DNA from: Capsicum annuum
Taxonomy: Eukaryota > Streptophyta > Magnoliopsida > Solanales > Solanaceae
DNA: 64,000 nucleotides
Reading direction: 5' to 3'
NCBI RefSeq assembly: GCF_002878395.1
Contig: NC_061121.1
Location: 45,895,402-45,959,401, forward strand
Positions 1 through 13,072 of the stretch are shown here, piece after piece. A program made the translations under genes and the position numbers. Each line of letters starts with the position of its first letter. The first letter of the stretch is position 1. The notes below the pieces were generated by a model. The model searched no databases. It saw nothing but the letters and a program-made list of their open reading frames with translations, and had not been told where the DNA came from.

Positions 1-383
1 TTGGTATAGTTCATTTAGTCATCTATCACATGGATCAAAATATATCCACATAAGTCTAAAATAAGGCTTTCAAAGCCATCAAAAACTACAATATTGCATA
101 AATGGTACAAAAATGCATCAAAAATCATGCCAATAACTCACACATTTCAAAAATACCAAAATGCAACTATGGGGAGGGGTAAAACAGTCAAATCACATAG
201 AAATACACAATTCACATATTTCATTAAAAAGTTGATCGTTACAAGTTAGAATTTTCCCTTCTATATGGTTCTTATTCATTGACTTGGATAGATATAGTCT
301 GGTTTAATGATTTCTCTTCTATAGAGAGGTGAGGTCTTTTGTTTTCCTCCTTTTTTGGTTGTTTGAGATTGGTGTGGATTTGG
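1..383. other. AT-rich DNA, no gene recognised
   Basis: No open frame of useful length, no RNA gene and no recognisable protein similarity on either strand. The stretch from about 384 onward is the target into which the solo LTR at 552 was inserted, so this is probably the same older repeat or intergenic DNA. Confidence 0.5.
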
Positions 384-546
384 ATACTTTTATCTTGCCA
401 TGATGTAGTTTTGTTCTAGTAGAGTTAGAGAGTTAAAGATAGTTGATATTTGTTGTGACCTCTTCTTAAGTTGGAAATTTGGAAATTCTTTATCTTGAGT
501 TCCTTGGTTCATTTTCTGGTGGTGGTCTTGACCTTGACATTGGTGT
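384..546. repeat. Left copy of a 163-bp target duplication around a solo LTR
   Basis: This 163-bp segment starts ATACTTTTATCTTGCC and ends TTGACATTGGTGT. It is repeated at 1763-1925 with the same length and roughly a dozen substitutions by eye. The right copy begins directly after the LTR end at 1762, and this left copy stops five bases (AAATT) before the LTR start at 552. DNA left of 384 and right of 1925 is not repeated, so the duplication is limited to the insertion. Confidence 0.85.
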
Positions 547-551
547 AAATT

Positions 552-1762
552 TGATATGCCTAAACTACACCTCTCTTACTAGAGAGTAAGCGATCGTTGT
601 CAAATATAAAACCCAACTAAGTTGGGGTCGAATCCCACAGGGAATATGGTACTAATTAAGTTGTATGCAAATTAGTTGACTTTTAATCATTCATTTCCAT
701 AAAATAAATAGGGGGGATTTTATTCAGTTCACAAATTAATGGTTTCAGTTTAACAAAATGAAATATGTGTACTAGTATTCAAATTCAGAGAAATAGCAAG
801 CTAGGGTTATGTCCACCTTGTAGTTTTCAATACTTTCTAACTATGGACTTTATGAATTTATACATGTATCGTGCTTATAGAGAAATGTATTGTATTTAAT
901 AACATAATTCTAGTGCTTCTCAACCATCAAGGACTAATTCACTTTAGTTCTTTCGAATCAAAAGCGTTTTCCAAAAAAAATACAAAATCTCCAAGTAGTT
1001 AATCCTGCTATGGCATTAACATATGAAATTGGGGTTAGGAATCCTATTTTCTTGTCACTACTCTCTTTTCCGAACATCAACCTTTCTTTCAAACAAGTTG
1101 TGTTTTAAGGCATATCCTCTATGTTTTCAACCATGAGAATTCAAGATAAGCGAAGAGAGTATGATGTAAATAAATCAATGCATAATGAATTCAAAACCCA
1201 AAGTAATAGATTGTATGCTACAAGGCTTCCATAACCCTAACTAATAAACTTAGCTACTCATGAATAAAACGAAAATCATCATAAGTATATTCATCATACC
1301 AAAAACTAGAAGATGATCTTGGTGTGCAAATAGTGAAAACAAGAGAGAAAATATTTTTCTTTCTCTCCAGGCTAAGCTGCCACTCTCCTCTCTCAAAATA
1401 ATACAGAATAATGAATCATGAATAAAAATTTAGCATTAAGCCTTTTAATAATCTTTTCTCTCATAATTGCCTTCTAAGTACCTGAACTAATTTTAAATGA
1501 CAAACTAGTCTTAGACATAGTTTCTAGGCGCCATATTTGGTCCAGACTACTACTCTCTCTTGTGTCATATGCCACCTATATTTCATAGTCCCATTATGTT
1601 TTCATCTACTTCATTAATACCTAAAATCATGCTAATCACATCGGTTATCTCAATTACATAGAAGTAGAGTAAAAACATAAGAAACTAGACACTTTATTCG
1701 CTAAACTTATCTAAAATATGGATAAGTTATGGTGCTTAGGCGTATAAATACAGCCAAGATCA
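552..1762 (-). mobile_element. Solo LTR, Athila-type Ty3/gypsy
   Basis: About 1211 bp starting TGATATGCC and ending AAGATCA on the plus strand. It aligns along its whole length with the two LTRs of the minus-strand Athila at 35846-37063 and 47482-48698. Shared landmarks are the GAATCCCACAGGGAATA block near the start, the TTTCCACCTTGTAGTTTTCAATA block, and the TATAAATAC block near the end. No internal region, primer site or polypurine tract adjoins it, so it is a solo LTR left by LTR-LTR recombination. Its orientation matches the minus-strand element. The five bases before it (547-551, AAATT) equal the bases between LTR and primer-binding site in the full-length element. Confidence 0.9.
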
Positions 1763-1925
1763 ATACTCTTATCTTGCCATGATATGGTTTTGTTCTAGTG
1801 GAGTTAGAGAGTTAAAAGATAGGTAATATTCCTGTGACCTCTTTTTAAGTTGGAAATTTGGAAATTCTTTATCTTGAGTTCCTTGGTTCATTTTCTGGTG
1901 GTGGTCTTGACCTTGACATTGGTGT
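1763..1925. repeat. Right copy of the 163-bp target duplication
   Basis: It starts immediately after the LTR terminal CA with ATACTCTTATCTTGCC and ends TTGACATTGGTGT, matching 384-546 base for base in length. Beyond 1925 the sequence (CGAGCCTGG) has no counterpart at the left side. Confidence 0.85.
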
Positions 1926-3457
1926 CGAGCCTGGTACTTTCTTCCTTGGTGATGTGATTCATGGGTTAATTGAATTATAATTAATCTACTTGGGTGGATT
2001 CAAGAAACCCTTATTTCAGAATTTATTTTGCCTAATAAGACTTGGTAGAGTATGTGCCTACGAGTTGTCCTTTTTTAGATATGGTTTTGGATTGATTATT
2101 TTTCGGCTAAAGTTGCATATCTTTGAGTTGTTAGAGTTTTTGCTATTGCTAGTACGATTTGCAGCATTGGTGATTTCTCGAGTATGTTTTGGTGGTTCTT
2201 GCTCTCCGACCAATATGGAGTTGATTTCTTGTGTTTTCAGCAAGTGATTTTTCCTCTATTGCAATATTATTCTCTAGCTATAATTTGATTTTAGATTGAT
2301 ATAATTTATTACGAATGTCTCTGATTCAGAGTGTTTAGTCAATTTGAGTATTTGAACTTAGTTTAGACTTGTTAGCTTAGTTTCGGATCTGAAGCATCGG
2401 AGTGGTGATGTGGGAGTTATGATACATTTGGAGTATAAATGCTTACCTATCTTCAGGTTTGTTTTGGGTAGTTGAGATCGGATAGTTCAGTCTTGGTGTT
2501 GATATTTCAGCTTAGAGTTGTAGAGATGGAGTGTTTTCTTTATTTTCAAATTTGTCTCGATTAGGATTTCATTTATAGGTTGGCTAATCCTACTCCATGG
2601 TTAACTATTTAGTCTTCTTGGGTTCTGATGGATTATGGAGTATATGTGTTCAAATGATAATCTATGGACACAATATTCGTTACTTCATCTTTGAACTCAA
2701 ATTTTTAGTTTTCATTGAGATCTTTGGATAATACACTCTACGAGAGTAGTATGCTCAAGTTGGATTTAGGTTGGTTTTATTCTTGGTTGATGTGACATCT
2801 TGGAGTAGATTGTTCATGATAAGTAGTTATGCTTCAGACTCCTGGATTTCAGTTTTGATTATCTTTTGGGCCAATTATAGCATTGGTATAGATTTTATAC
2901 CTTGGTCATCGCCATTTGTATGCCCAGGTAGCACCTTATGGGCTTATTCTCATATTTTTCATATGGACTTTTAGTGGATCAGCTTTAGTTCTTTGAGTTT
3001 TCTACGGTGAGATTATGCAGACAAGACAGGTGATTTTTTGCTTGGTTTGGAGTGTTAGCAAGTTTGAAAAGGCAAAAAATATATATATAGACTTGGAGTT
3101 AGTTTCATGACTCATGCCTTTGTTTTTCTTTGGCTTGGATGAGACTTTTTTGGATTGTACTGGTATCGGTGTGGTATCAGTGTGTCCTAGTTCAGATTTG
3201 TGTTAATCAGCCTTCCTAGATTCAGTTATGGGCCAGTTGGTGGTTAAGGTTGAGTTTTGGCTATTTAAGAGTAATGTGCAATAGATAATTGAAAAGGGGA
3301 TAATATGGTAAAATACCTTAGAAGTGTTGTCTCACCTTGGCGGTTATTTGGAAAGTCATGCTTGGAGCATTCAGGCCCAGTATCTCGTGCTTTCCAGCTT
3401 TTAAGATCTTTCTATCCATTGACTTTCACTGATAAAAGTCCTTTTAGTAGTGGATAT
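1926..3457. other. No gene recognised
   Basis: Only short scattered open frames (for example 2058-2243 minus, 3305-3565 plus) with no family signature, zinc finger or retroelement motif that can be supported. Base composition is like the surrounding decayed repeat DNA. It may be an eroded retrotransposon, but nothing here proves it. Confidence 0.45.
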
Positions 3458-6400
3458 TGTAATGGCCCTTCAGGTCATTTCATTAGTTTGTGTAGATTTT
3501 TGGTGTTTGAAACCTTCCCACAATTGATACAAGTCATTTATGACTTGCTAGAAATGCTAGTTTGATAATTGGATAGATTATTTGGATTTTAGCCTCATTT
3601 CTCTTTATTGGAGTTTTTTCTATTTCGGATTTGGTATCAGACCAAAACTCCTTGAAGATGACCTCAAATTAGAATTTTGACAGTGTCATCATCTTTGAAA
3701 CATTGATTTAGGCTAGGGGACCCTTGGTTCAGGTCTTGAGGCTTTTCGACTCATTTTGGGCTATTGGGCAAATTATGTAAAAAATAAAACTATAGGTGTG
3801 AGCCCTACATTTAGTTGAAACTATCTTGGGTGAATGTTTCGATGATTACATTGGATATGTAATGTGGTTTACAATAAAAATTCACTCTTAGATCATGTTT
3901 GTAGGGTTCCGAATGAGTTTTGAGGGTCAAAATTTTTTTTTAACTTTCCTAGTGCATCAGGTTGCTGGTACGATTGCTATCTATTGTGGAATGCATTTTA
4001 TGCCTTGCAAATCACAGTCATAATTTCAGAGTCTCAATCGTGTATGCTGACCCTATATTTAATCCCCTTCTTCAACCCGATTTTCCAACACTCTTTCCAT
4101 AATTTTTACACTATTTTGAGAGCCCAAGGAAAGTAAAAGAGTGGGAAATCACCCAAATGAGCTAAGGTAAACTAACCTAATCCTTTTTGGTTATTTCCCA
4201 TTGATTTTCCCTTTGATTTCCATCTAAATTCATGGTAAATTCTTAGAAAATAGGGCTTTAAATTCCTAAACCCTAAGAGTTGATTTGAGACCCAATTTAT
4301 GCTCCATTTGTGCTTAACTTTGAGCACAACCTCCTTGTCCTTTGAGGGACCTCGTGATGGGTTTATTTATGGACTCCATTTATGTGCCCCAAGGGTCGTT
4401 CTTGTCTTAAAATTTGAGTCGACCCATTATATGGAAATATAGGTCTCATTTGACTCTTAATGACACATTGCTTATGATTTTAACAGTATGGAGACATTTT
4501 GAGATTATGAAATAAAGACGGATATTTTGTGGATGAATCAAGGATTTGTCGTTCAGCTTTGGATAGGCTTCTGTTTACTCTTCAATTGAGATGATGTTAT
4601 ATATATGGTACATGTTAAATAGGAATGTTAGGATGTGATTATGGGTAGCGCACCGTGACTTAGACTAAATTATGAGGTTGAGGGCTAGAAGGGTATTTGA
4701 CCCTTAAGTTGAAATACTTATTATGCCTCTATAATCCTATTACCCTAGGTTGTTAGCAAAATTAGTTATAGATAAGACTAATGAATCCTTAGAAATGATT
4801 ATGTATTACTCGATGGATTGTGATGATTTTTACCATATTATGATGTTATGGTTATGTTAGATATACATTTGGTCCTAAGTCCAAGATTATGATGTTGTAG
4901 CTATTTCCGAATATATTCTTGGGCCAAAGCCCATGTTCATGAAATTGATTGGTTCGGTTCCAAAAAGTATTTCATCCTTATAGAGAAAATGGTTGTAGTT
5001 TATTGACATATTGAAGTTTATGATTTCATTTTTTGAATACTAGTGATGGCATGTATACATTCGGCACATTCATGTTTACTAAATATGGTAAATGATATGA
5101 TTCCAACTAAATTATGATTTTACAACTATTTTTTCTAGAAAGGTATAAAAATCCCACTTTTTACCCTTTAGAAGGATTTATTCATAACGGAAATCATATC
5201 ATATTAATGAATACTTATGAGCCTTTGAGACAAAATAATGATTTAGAGATTTGACCAAGATAGATACTGATCCACGATTGTGTTATTACTATTTACCCCT
5301 ATCAAGAGATATTCCGACCTTTTCTATACTTTTATGATGATTTAGTCCCAAAGTTTACCCAGGCAATGGATTTATGAATTTGCACTCTTTTTAGCTACGG
5401 TTAGAGTCTGCGCATTTATTACACATACATAGATATATTTAACAGTTCAAGTCCAAATATTGATTATATTTACCGGTTTAGTCTGTAGGATGATTATGAC
5501 ATTGATTAAATACTTATTAGTTCAAGTTCAAATATTGATATTTATTTACCGGTTCAATTACTGATATTGATATATTTATCGGTTCGAGTCCGGAGGATGA
5601 TTATGATATTAATTATATTTACCGGTTCAAGTCCAGAGGATGATTATGATACTAATGATGTAAGGTTATACACTAGGTTACTTATGGTATTTTGATCGGT
5701 TATGGAATTACGGATTGTATCTGGGCATTCATTCTTGCAAGTGCATTGCCTATCACCAGTTTACACCTATATCTATCAGGCTTATGGGCAGTTGTATAGG
5801 TAAGGATGATGAGTACGGCTTGTGGTGTGTTGTATGTTGATTGAACCTTCTAAGACTAGGGCGGTGGGGGCTCATGAAATGCTTGGTTAGGTATTGTTTG
5901 TACAGATTAGTAGGTTACTCGCATTGTCATTGCTATTGTTATTATTATTGTTATGATCCTTGTTATTTCTAATTTGTGGTGGCTTTTTTAATGATCCGGT
6001 ATTGATACTAAAGGTATGATTCTGGCTCTTTTATCTGGTGATTATTTTATTATGAATAATTATCTCAAAATTAGAGGATGGATTGGAAACCCTGAGTATA
6101 CCAGCACTAGTTTTGGCGGTGAGTACAAGGTCTTAAGATACCAATTTGATAATTTAGGTTGTACCTCGAGTTGACCTTGTTTATGTACATATGTATAGCT
6201 ATCTATTTGTAGCTATGGTATTACCATATATCCCCTTCTTCTTTCACTTATTCAGATTGTATATTTATTCCTTGGCCTTGTTTACTTAAATATACCTCTT
6301 TTTGCCATTTTTCTTATATCGGCAGTGATATACGGTATAGTGTTAAGGTTTCTAAGTATGGCTAGAATGGGATAGATCATTCTTAATACCTCCTTAGCCT

Positions 6401-6984
6401 TATTATGTTATTTTCTTGGACATGAATAAGATATTTATCCGTATTATCTCATTAGCTTGATGATATAGTTGTTGGATATTTGGGTGAAGTTTACATTTCT
6501 ACTTAGACGTTATGCATATTTGCATTTTCTTTGGAGCTCAGTCGATAGTTGCCTACTGTGTACCACGACACTCATACTATACTTTTGCAGCTTGCAGATC
6601 ATAGTACAAGTTATCACCATTGTTGTGTGCATCGTACGGAGCAACTATGGTTCAGAGACATAGGGTGAGATCCTCACTTTTGGGGTATTACTTTCCTGCA
6701 TCTTATGTAATATACTAGTCTCTATGTTGTATTCAGAGATGGTTGTATCTGTATATTCATTTAGTACCTCATTTGTATCCTTGTTTACAATAGAAGCTCT
6801 TGTACTAATTCCACCAGGTTTTGGGATTAACTTATGTATGTTAGTCTTTTGTTACATCTATTGTTGCATTCTTTCCTTCATTCTTTTGGTAGTCCGTTAG
6901 TAGCAGTTTTGGACTGTAAGATTAGCTTGCCTATTGGTGGCTTATAGTAGGAACCCTTATGACCTGAGAAATTAGGTCATGACA
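3458..6984 (+). mobile_element. Probable long solo LTR of a chromovirus-type Ty3/gypsy element
   Basis: The stretch opens TGTAATGGCCCTTCAGGTCA and closes GAAATTAGGTCATGACA, so the ends are TGT...ACA and share an inverted GACCT/AGGTC theme typical of long Tekay/Del-type LTRs. There is no coding capacity inside. No polypurine tract lies before 3458 and no primer-binding site after 6984, which fits a solo LTR. The 5-bp flanks (GATAT and ATTAT) match at only three of five positions, so a target duplication is not demonstrated. The 3.5-kb length is long but within the range for this type. Boundaries are inferred from the termini only. Confidence 0.55.
5436..5660 (+). repeat. Degenerate sub-repeats inside the long LTR
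   Basis: Four irregular units share the words TTTACCGGTTCAAGTCC and GAGGATGATTATGAT, spaced about 45-70 bp apart. They look like internal LTR sub-repeats and have no coding potential. Confidence 0.7.
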
Positions 6985-7976
6985 ATTATTTAAAATCATA
7001 TTTGGTCCATAGGACAGACATTGTCTAGGCCAATTGGGTTTCTTCTTCTTCTTCAACCAAATCAACCCATTTCCTGGGGTTGGAAATCGGTATTGGAGTT
7101 GAACTTGTTTCTATTATATATGATTGAGGGATTTCCAATAGGGTATAGTCAGTTGGGGTTTGAAACTTTGGTTGGTTTACATCAGCTGCTGTATTTAAAA
7201 GTTGCTTGGATGCAACAACAATTTTTTGCTGTGGAGTAACAACTTTTTGGATAGTTCTTCTGGGAATGGAAGTACCAGAATTTGTTGAGGTGCATTAGTT
7301 TCTGCTTTCTTTATTCTGGTCATTTTATGTTCCCTGGAAGAATTCCCTTGTACGAAAATCTAGGATATCATTGCAGCTCCCTTTGATATATTAAATTTCA
7401 AAATCAAAAATAGATAAAATAGCTTGTCATCTAGCAAATATATGCTTACGGGCTAGGTTTTGTACAATTTTTGTATAACAGATTTTGCAGCATTTCAATC
7501 TATCCTTAATAAAAATTTTGATTTAATAAATCAACTTGAAATTTTGAAATACCTAACACAATTACTAAAATCTCTTTTTTAATAGTTGGATAGTTTTATT
7601 GAGCTTTATTCCAATGCTTAGAAGCAAATGCAACAATATGTTCTGTATCATTTTTTGTTTTTAAATGCCACTATAACCTATGTCTGATGTATCTATTTCA
7701 ACTATTTTGAGTGTAGAAGGGTCAAGGAGGGATAGGCAAGGGAGAGCTTTTGCCTTCAATTTGATTTCTTTAACTACATTGGTGTGGATGCTAGTCCACG
7801 GAGGAGAAGGATTTTCAACCTATCATGGTGTGGTTTTAACAGACCGTTAAGTCCAAGAATAAAATCTACTATATAATTGACACATCCTAAGAACCTTTGT
7901 AGTTGTGTTTTATCTAGAATTTGATCACAAATTTGTTAGTAAATTGAATGGACCGCTGAATAGATGGAATAGTACC

Positions 7977-8225
7977 CTAATAGATATTATGCCTAAGAAA
8001 TCTAATATTGACCTCGAAAAGACAATACTTAGTTTTGAAAAAAAATAAGCCATTTTCCCTGATGACAGTGAAGAAAACCCTCAAGTGTTTAAAATATTGG
8101 TCAATACTAGTGGAAAACACTAAAACATCATTAATATCGACAATTATGAATTTTGAAAAAAGATTAAAAATATCATTCATTATTTTATGAAATTTTGAAG
8201 GGGTAATTTTCAAACCAAAGGACAT
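7977..8225 (-). pseudogene. Pararetrovirus reverse transcriptase fragment, catalytic box mutated
   Basis: An 82-residue open segment covers the central palm region of a caulimovirid-type reverse transcriptase. It begins near MSFGLKITPS, the usual position of the 'FGL..AP' motif, and continues through DINDVLVFS, which sits where the family has Y-x-D-D. The tyrosine and the first of the paired aspartates are changed (D and N), so the active site is lost. Flanking reverse-transcriptase and RNase H sequence is present but split by stops and frameshifts. It is part of the minus-strand pararetrovirus copy. Confidence 0.8.
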
Positions 8226-9594
8226 AATATTCCACTTATATTGCCCAAATGGTACTGTAATGGTGGTTTTATATCGATCTCTTGGATCTATTCGAATTTT
8301 TCAAAACCTTAATTTTAGATCAAATTTTGAGAAAATACTGGTAGCATAAAGTTGCTGGAGTAGATCTTTTTTGTTTAAAATTGGATACCTAATCCATCGA
8401 AGAGCAGTGTTTAAAGTCTTATAAGTGATGACAAAGTGGAGACTCCTCATTCAATTTCAGAACTTATATTAACATAAGAAGCAGCACAACTCTAGGGAGA
8501 TTTACTTAGAGAGATGATCTATTTTTTAAGAAGATCATTGATTTCCTTTGGCAGTAGATTGTTGGTTCATGATTTATCTGAATGGGATGGGCTTTGGTGG
8601 GGATAGTTTTTCATCAAAGTTAGGTTTGTAAGGAAGCCTAACTATGTGCTTTTTACGATTCCAAAATACAGTGGGTAAATTAGCACAGAGTTCTTGTTTG
8701 ATTTTTGTTTATAAGGCTTTGATCTTGGTGTGAAAAGGAGATTCCTGAAGTTGTTGTTGCAACCTTCAAAATGTTATTTCTTGTTTGAGCAAACTAATTT
8801 GAGCTTCTTTATTCTTTAGAAAGGACAAACTTTTCTAATGGGAGGTTTGACAAATGGGAGAAACATATTTTTTTCATTAATAGTTCTCCCCACTTGAGTA
8901 ACCCAGAATAGGATAAGTGATTCAAAGAAAGGAGTGCCTAGTATTACAGGACTAGTTATATTCTTTACCATGACAAAGGAGGTAGAGGATGACAAAACTA
9001 AATTTTCTGCGAAATTTCATATTTCTACGTTGGAAAGTTTGTAACTGATCCCTAGTCTACTACCATTTGCAGCTCTAAGGGCTTTCTTGGTCTTCTCAAA
9101 GTATTTAGTTAAGGTAAGTCTTTCTTTGCTACAATTGAAATCAGCACCTATATCAATTAAGGCAATGATAGCTATAACAAATGACTTGTTAATTATTAAA
9201 GTTATCCAAGTGTGCCATCTCCTAATGAATATCCTTGTAAGATAGTTGACAAAATCACCTTGTTTGACTTCTTAATCCATAGGATCAGTGATATCTATTT
9301 GCTGAGATTGTTCAGCCTTTGTAGAAATTGTTGGAGGACAAGTCGATCTAAATCTTATCTAGCTTTTATTTCCCTGGCTACTTCTTCAAGAAGCACTATT
9401 TCTGATTAGAGATCCTGAACAATTACTACCTTAGGCTTACTAGATTGGAACCTATTCAGAACATCGGTGATATTGTAAGTATTTGCTATTTGGGGATGAG
9501 AAAATATACCAGACGAAGATGTGGAAGGCTTATCTAGAGTCTTTTAAATTGGTCTATATAGTATATTTTTTAATCATAATCCGTTAATTACTTA

Positions 9595-9873
9595 TCATTT
9601 CCAGGTGGAGATCTTGTTCTTTTGATAAAACATTGATCTCAGGTTAGTCCTCTTGGTCAGACTAGAAGGCTTAAAAATAAACTCTTGTTCAAATTCATCA
9701 TTAGCATTATCAAAGTCTCTATTTTTCTTTACTAAGAGGTGTTGAATCTGGCTAAGGACATAATTATCAAGGTTAAGATTTCTAAACCTTTTAGATAATT
9801 TGCAATGTATGTCAATATGACCAAGTTTTCTACACCTGTAAAATTTGCCATTATAGGGAACAGGAAGCATCAA
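9595..9873 (-). pseudogene. Pararetrovirus coat-protein zinc-knuckle fragment
   Basis: A 92-residue open segment includes FYRCRKLGHIDIHC, which fits the C-X2-C-X4-H-X4-C RNA-binding knuckle of plant pararetrovirus coat proteins except that the first cysteine is phenylalanine. The following part is rich in charged residues and asparagine, as usual after the knuckle. It lies upstream (in sense) of the reverse-transcriptase fragment, in the expected order. The missing cysteine and the surrounding stops make it non-functional. Confidence 0.7.
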
Positions 9874-12050
9874 TTTTGCTATTGAACACTGTCTAGGATG
9901 AGAAGATTTAGATTTTCTAGAAACATAAGGCTTCGTAGTAGAAACCTCCCTTTCTTATGTTGGTTTTTTGTGAGACTTCTTTCAGCAAGGGGGTAGGCCA
10001 AATTGTTCACAAAAACTCCCTAAATCTCAGCGGGTTTGAGCCCTGTCTTTAGATAGTTGTCGTAGTATCTTATCTTATCGACAGATTTTTAGGGCAACTT
10101 GCTAGATTAGACTTGTGAGCTGACCATAAATGATCTACTCAAAGGGAATGATATCGCATGAATATTGATGTTGAAGTTCTTCTTTAACTAGGTCCCTAAT
10201 AACTTAGGCAATCTATCAAGGAATTTTTCTTTCTAATATAAGAGATTTCCATCAGGTGTTTAATAGATTCTTATAAGAAAAGAGTCCTTATACCATCTAA
10301 AATTAGAAAACGTTTTGCACTTAACATTTTTGAGTATCTCAGAGGACCTTTCTCTAAAAATACATGGACATCCTAAGAAGGTTTTTCTAATAGTATAAAT
10401 TAATGTGTCTGTAGAGTTAGGAAGGGTCTGGCCATCTTTAAGAATTGGTTTTCCTAGTGAGTAAACTTAGACTCTTTGGAAGATATTTTACTTATCTTTC
10501 TTACTAAGATGGGTATCCTACCATCCTTTAAGGTGGCCTTTGAATCCAACTATGAGGACATGGGTAGTAAGTTGATCCGAGAAGTTATGGGCAGTTCTAT
10601 AAGTAGTGGCAAGGATGTTGTACTCAGAACAACTATCTATGTTCCATTCAATGAAGTTATTGGCATTGTAGTTATTTTTCATTACATCGGGTTTCTCCTC
10701 TAATGCTATATCTAGATGGGTAGCTCTAGGGTAATAAACTTATTGTGGTTTACACCAACTAAAAAATTCAATTTTGACAGAGGCTATTTCCAGGGGAACT
10801 TTTTCCTCCAGCTGACTATCATCTGAACTACTTCGTTAAAGTACCCCAATTGTAGTAGGAGATGCGTTACATGGGGTATCAGAGGCTATGAGTTTGAGGG
10901 ATTTCTTAATTTGTATGATTCTTCATTGAAGATTAGAGATTTGTGGAAAAGCTTTAGAATTATGCATTTGGAGTTCTTTAGTAAAGGTTCTAGGGATCTC
11001 ATAAGGTTTGAATAACCGAGTTGAAGAGGTGAAGGCCTATGATAGTTAAGCAATAAATAATGTTAAAGATGGTTTTGAAATCAAATATTCACCAAGAGAA
11101 CGATGATACTTATTTGTATAGTTATTTGTTAAAAAAAGGTTTTTAATATCTTTGCCGATAACTGGTTCATTTTCAACCTTATTTTTGAAAGGTGAACCAA
11201 CGACTGAGCTATCAACATGAGAAATAGTAAAAACTTCTGATGGAGAAAGTTCAGTGGTGACATCTGATCTGTTTATGGTATTCCATACTATTGAAACATT
11301 AATAGATTTTGAAAAAGGAAAATCAAATTGATGATACTCAGCATAGGCCTCAAACCATTCAAGGAAAATAATTTTTTTTAAAAGAATTTAAAAATTCATA
11401 ATAAATGTCTTGGATGCTATTTCTTTCATTCTTTTGGAAATTATTTAAAAATCAGGTTCGTGTTAAAATATTTCCAAATGAATAAAACTCTGTTCTAAGT
11501 GTTTCTTTATCAATATGAAAATCTTGATTTAAAACCCTTAACTCTCCACCTAAAGCTGATTAAGTTGGCGATTCGGGTTGATCTTCATGGATTTCAATTG
11601 GAGTTTTTTCATGGAATATTTAGCCTGTAGTATCCTAGATTCAAAGTTAACAACCTCGATTCATGAAGAAATTGAATTCCGAGCAGTTTGAATTTCTGGA
11701 AGAACCAATAGGGAGCTAGAGACTCTCTGGATAATAGATATCTAGAAGGAGATAAAAATGGTTCCCATAGAGAACTGTCAGATCTGAGAAACTATAGCAC
11801 TCTTAGGTTTTTCTGCTGGAGTTGCATCCAGCAACATCTAATTTTGAGATAAGGATACCTAGTTCCAAGATATTAGTTTGGGAATCGACAAGTGAAATCA
11901 CTGAATGTCATTTTGGAAAAGGATTGTTTCTCCTTTATAACTACTTTTCATAGTTCCAAAACCAAAGGCAGTATCCATAGCCTTATACTGAATTCTACAG
12001 ATAATTGCTATTGGGGGAGATCCTGTTTTGGTCCTATAGTTTGATGTCTT

Positions 12051-12588
12051 ACTTTTTGAGCATTAAAGAATGTAATATATTTAGATCTCTTAAAGATACA
12101 GAAAAATTTGGAAAATAATTAAGATAAATTAGACAATTACAAAGGTTGGTTTCAACCATTCCAAGTAAGGAATCATTGAAATCTAGGAAAATTGAGTCTC
12201 TAAGACAAAGGAGAAGTGAGGTATCTAAACCTTCTCCTGAATGAGGTTTAACTGCTATTTGAACTAAACTGAAATAGAGATAATTACACTTATGCCTACA
12301 TCTTTCTATAGTCTTTGGGTTTAGAAACTTGATATCCTCGTGATTTGACTCAAGAGGAATAGTTTGTTCAATGGTTGAAATATGGTAGTCACTTGTTAGA
12401 GATTGCCATCTAGAAAGAGTTTTATAAATTTGATCTTAAGGATATCTAGGAATTTTGCAATCATTAAATGATTGCTGCAAATCAGAGAATCTAATTTCTT
12501 CCTTGAGCTTTGATTTGGAAGAATTATAGAAAGTGTACTGGATGAAGAGTTTTAATAAGGAAAAGAGAAAAGATGGAAAACGCCATAG
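12051..12588 (-). pseudogene. Pararetrovirus movement-protein-like region, copy 1
   Basis: A minus-strand reading frame, broken by a stop near 12440, contains the block FLDFNDSLLGMVETNLC, which resembles the core of 30K-superfamily movement proteins of plant pararetroviruses (cell-to-cell transport through plasmodesmata). It is the first coding region after the leader and primer site, the usual position. The same region recurs at about 15090-15626. Assignment rests on recognition of the core block and position, so it is moderate. Confidence 0.55.
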
Positions 12589-13060
12589 TAGAATCTACAA
12601 GAGAATAGTTAGAGATGCCAACAATGATAACTAAATGCTTTCTATCCTTGTATCAAGAGACCATTAGGTTCCATAAAGAAAATTATTCAAAAATTTAACT
12701 CAATACTATATGGAAGATTCAGATCTGGTAATTATATTAGTGGAATCCTTCCTTAATTCTGTATATTTTAGCTAGATCAATACTTGTTTAGGGTTATTTA
12801 ATCAGATAGTCCAAAGGTTGTAAATAACCATCTGTAAGTCCACTAAGTTTTCTTTGGCAGTCCAGACATCAATGCTTAAGTATACAACTTACAGTGCATA
12901 TCTGAAAGATCACAGTACTATTCTCAATAAGATCTTTTTATAAAATAGATTTTTCTAAGTTATATAGATTGGTTCAAGTTTTACCATTTAAATTATAGAT
13001 CCGACAGTACTATATAATAACAATTTAGAAACAAGAATACTAATCTTTGCTTCCCCCCAT

Positions 13061-13072
13061 GGCTCTGATACC
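13061..13072 (-). promoter_or_regulatory. tRNA-Met primer-binding site of pararetrovirus copy 1
   Basis: The minus strand reads GGTATCAGAGCC, twelve bases complementary to the 3' end of plant initiator tRNA-Met, which plant pararetroviruses use to prime minus-strand DNA. It sits between a CT-rich leader (13125-13165) and the first coding region. The corresponding site in copy 2 is at 16103-16114. Confidence 0.8.

Noticed and set aside
2058..2243. 61-residue minus frame and the overlapping 85-residue plus frame
   Set aside because: No recognisable family; both strands are open over the same bases, as in chance frames.
3453..6989. GATAT/ATTAT as a target duplication of the long solo LTR
   Set aside because: Only three of five bases agree, which is not better than chance in AT-rich DNA.
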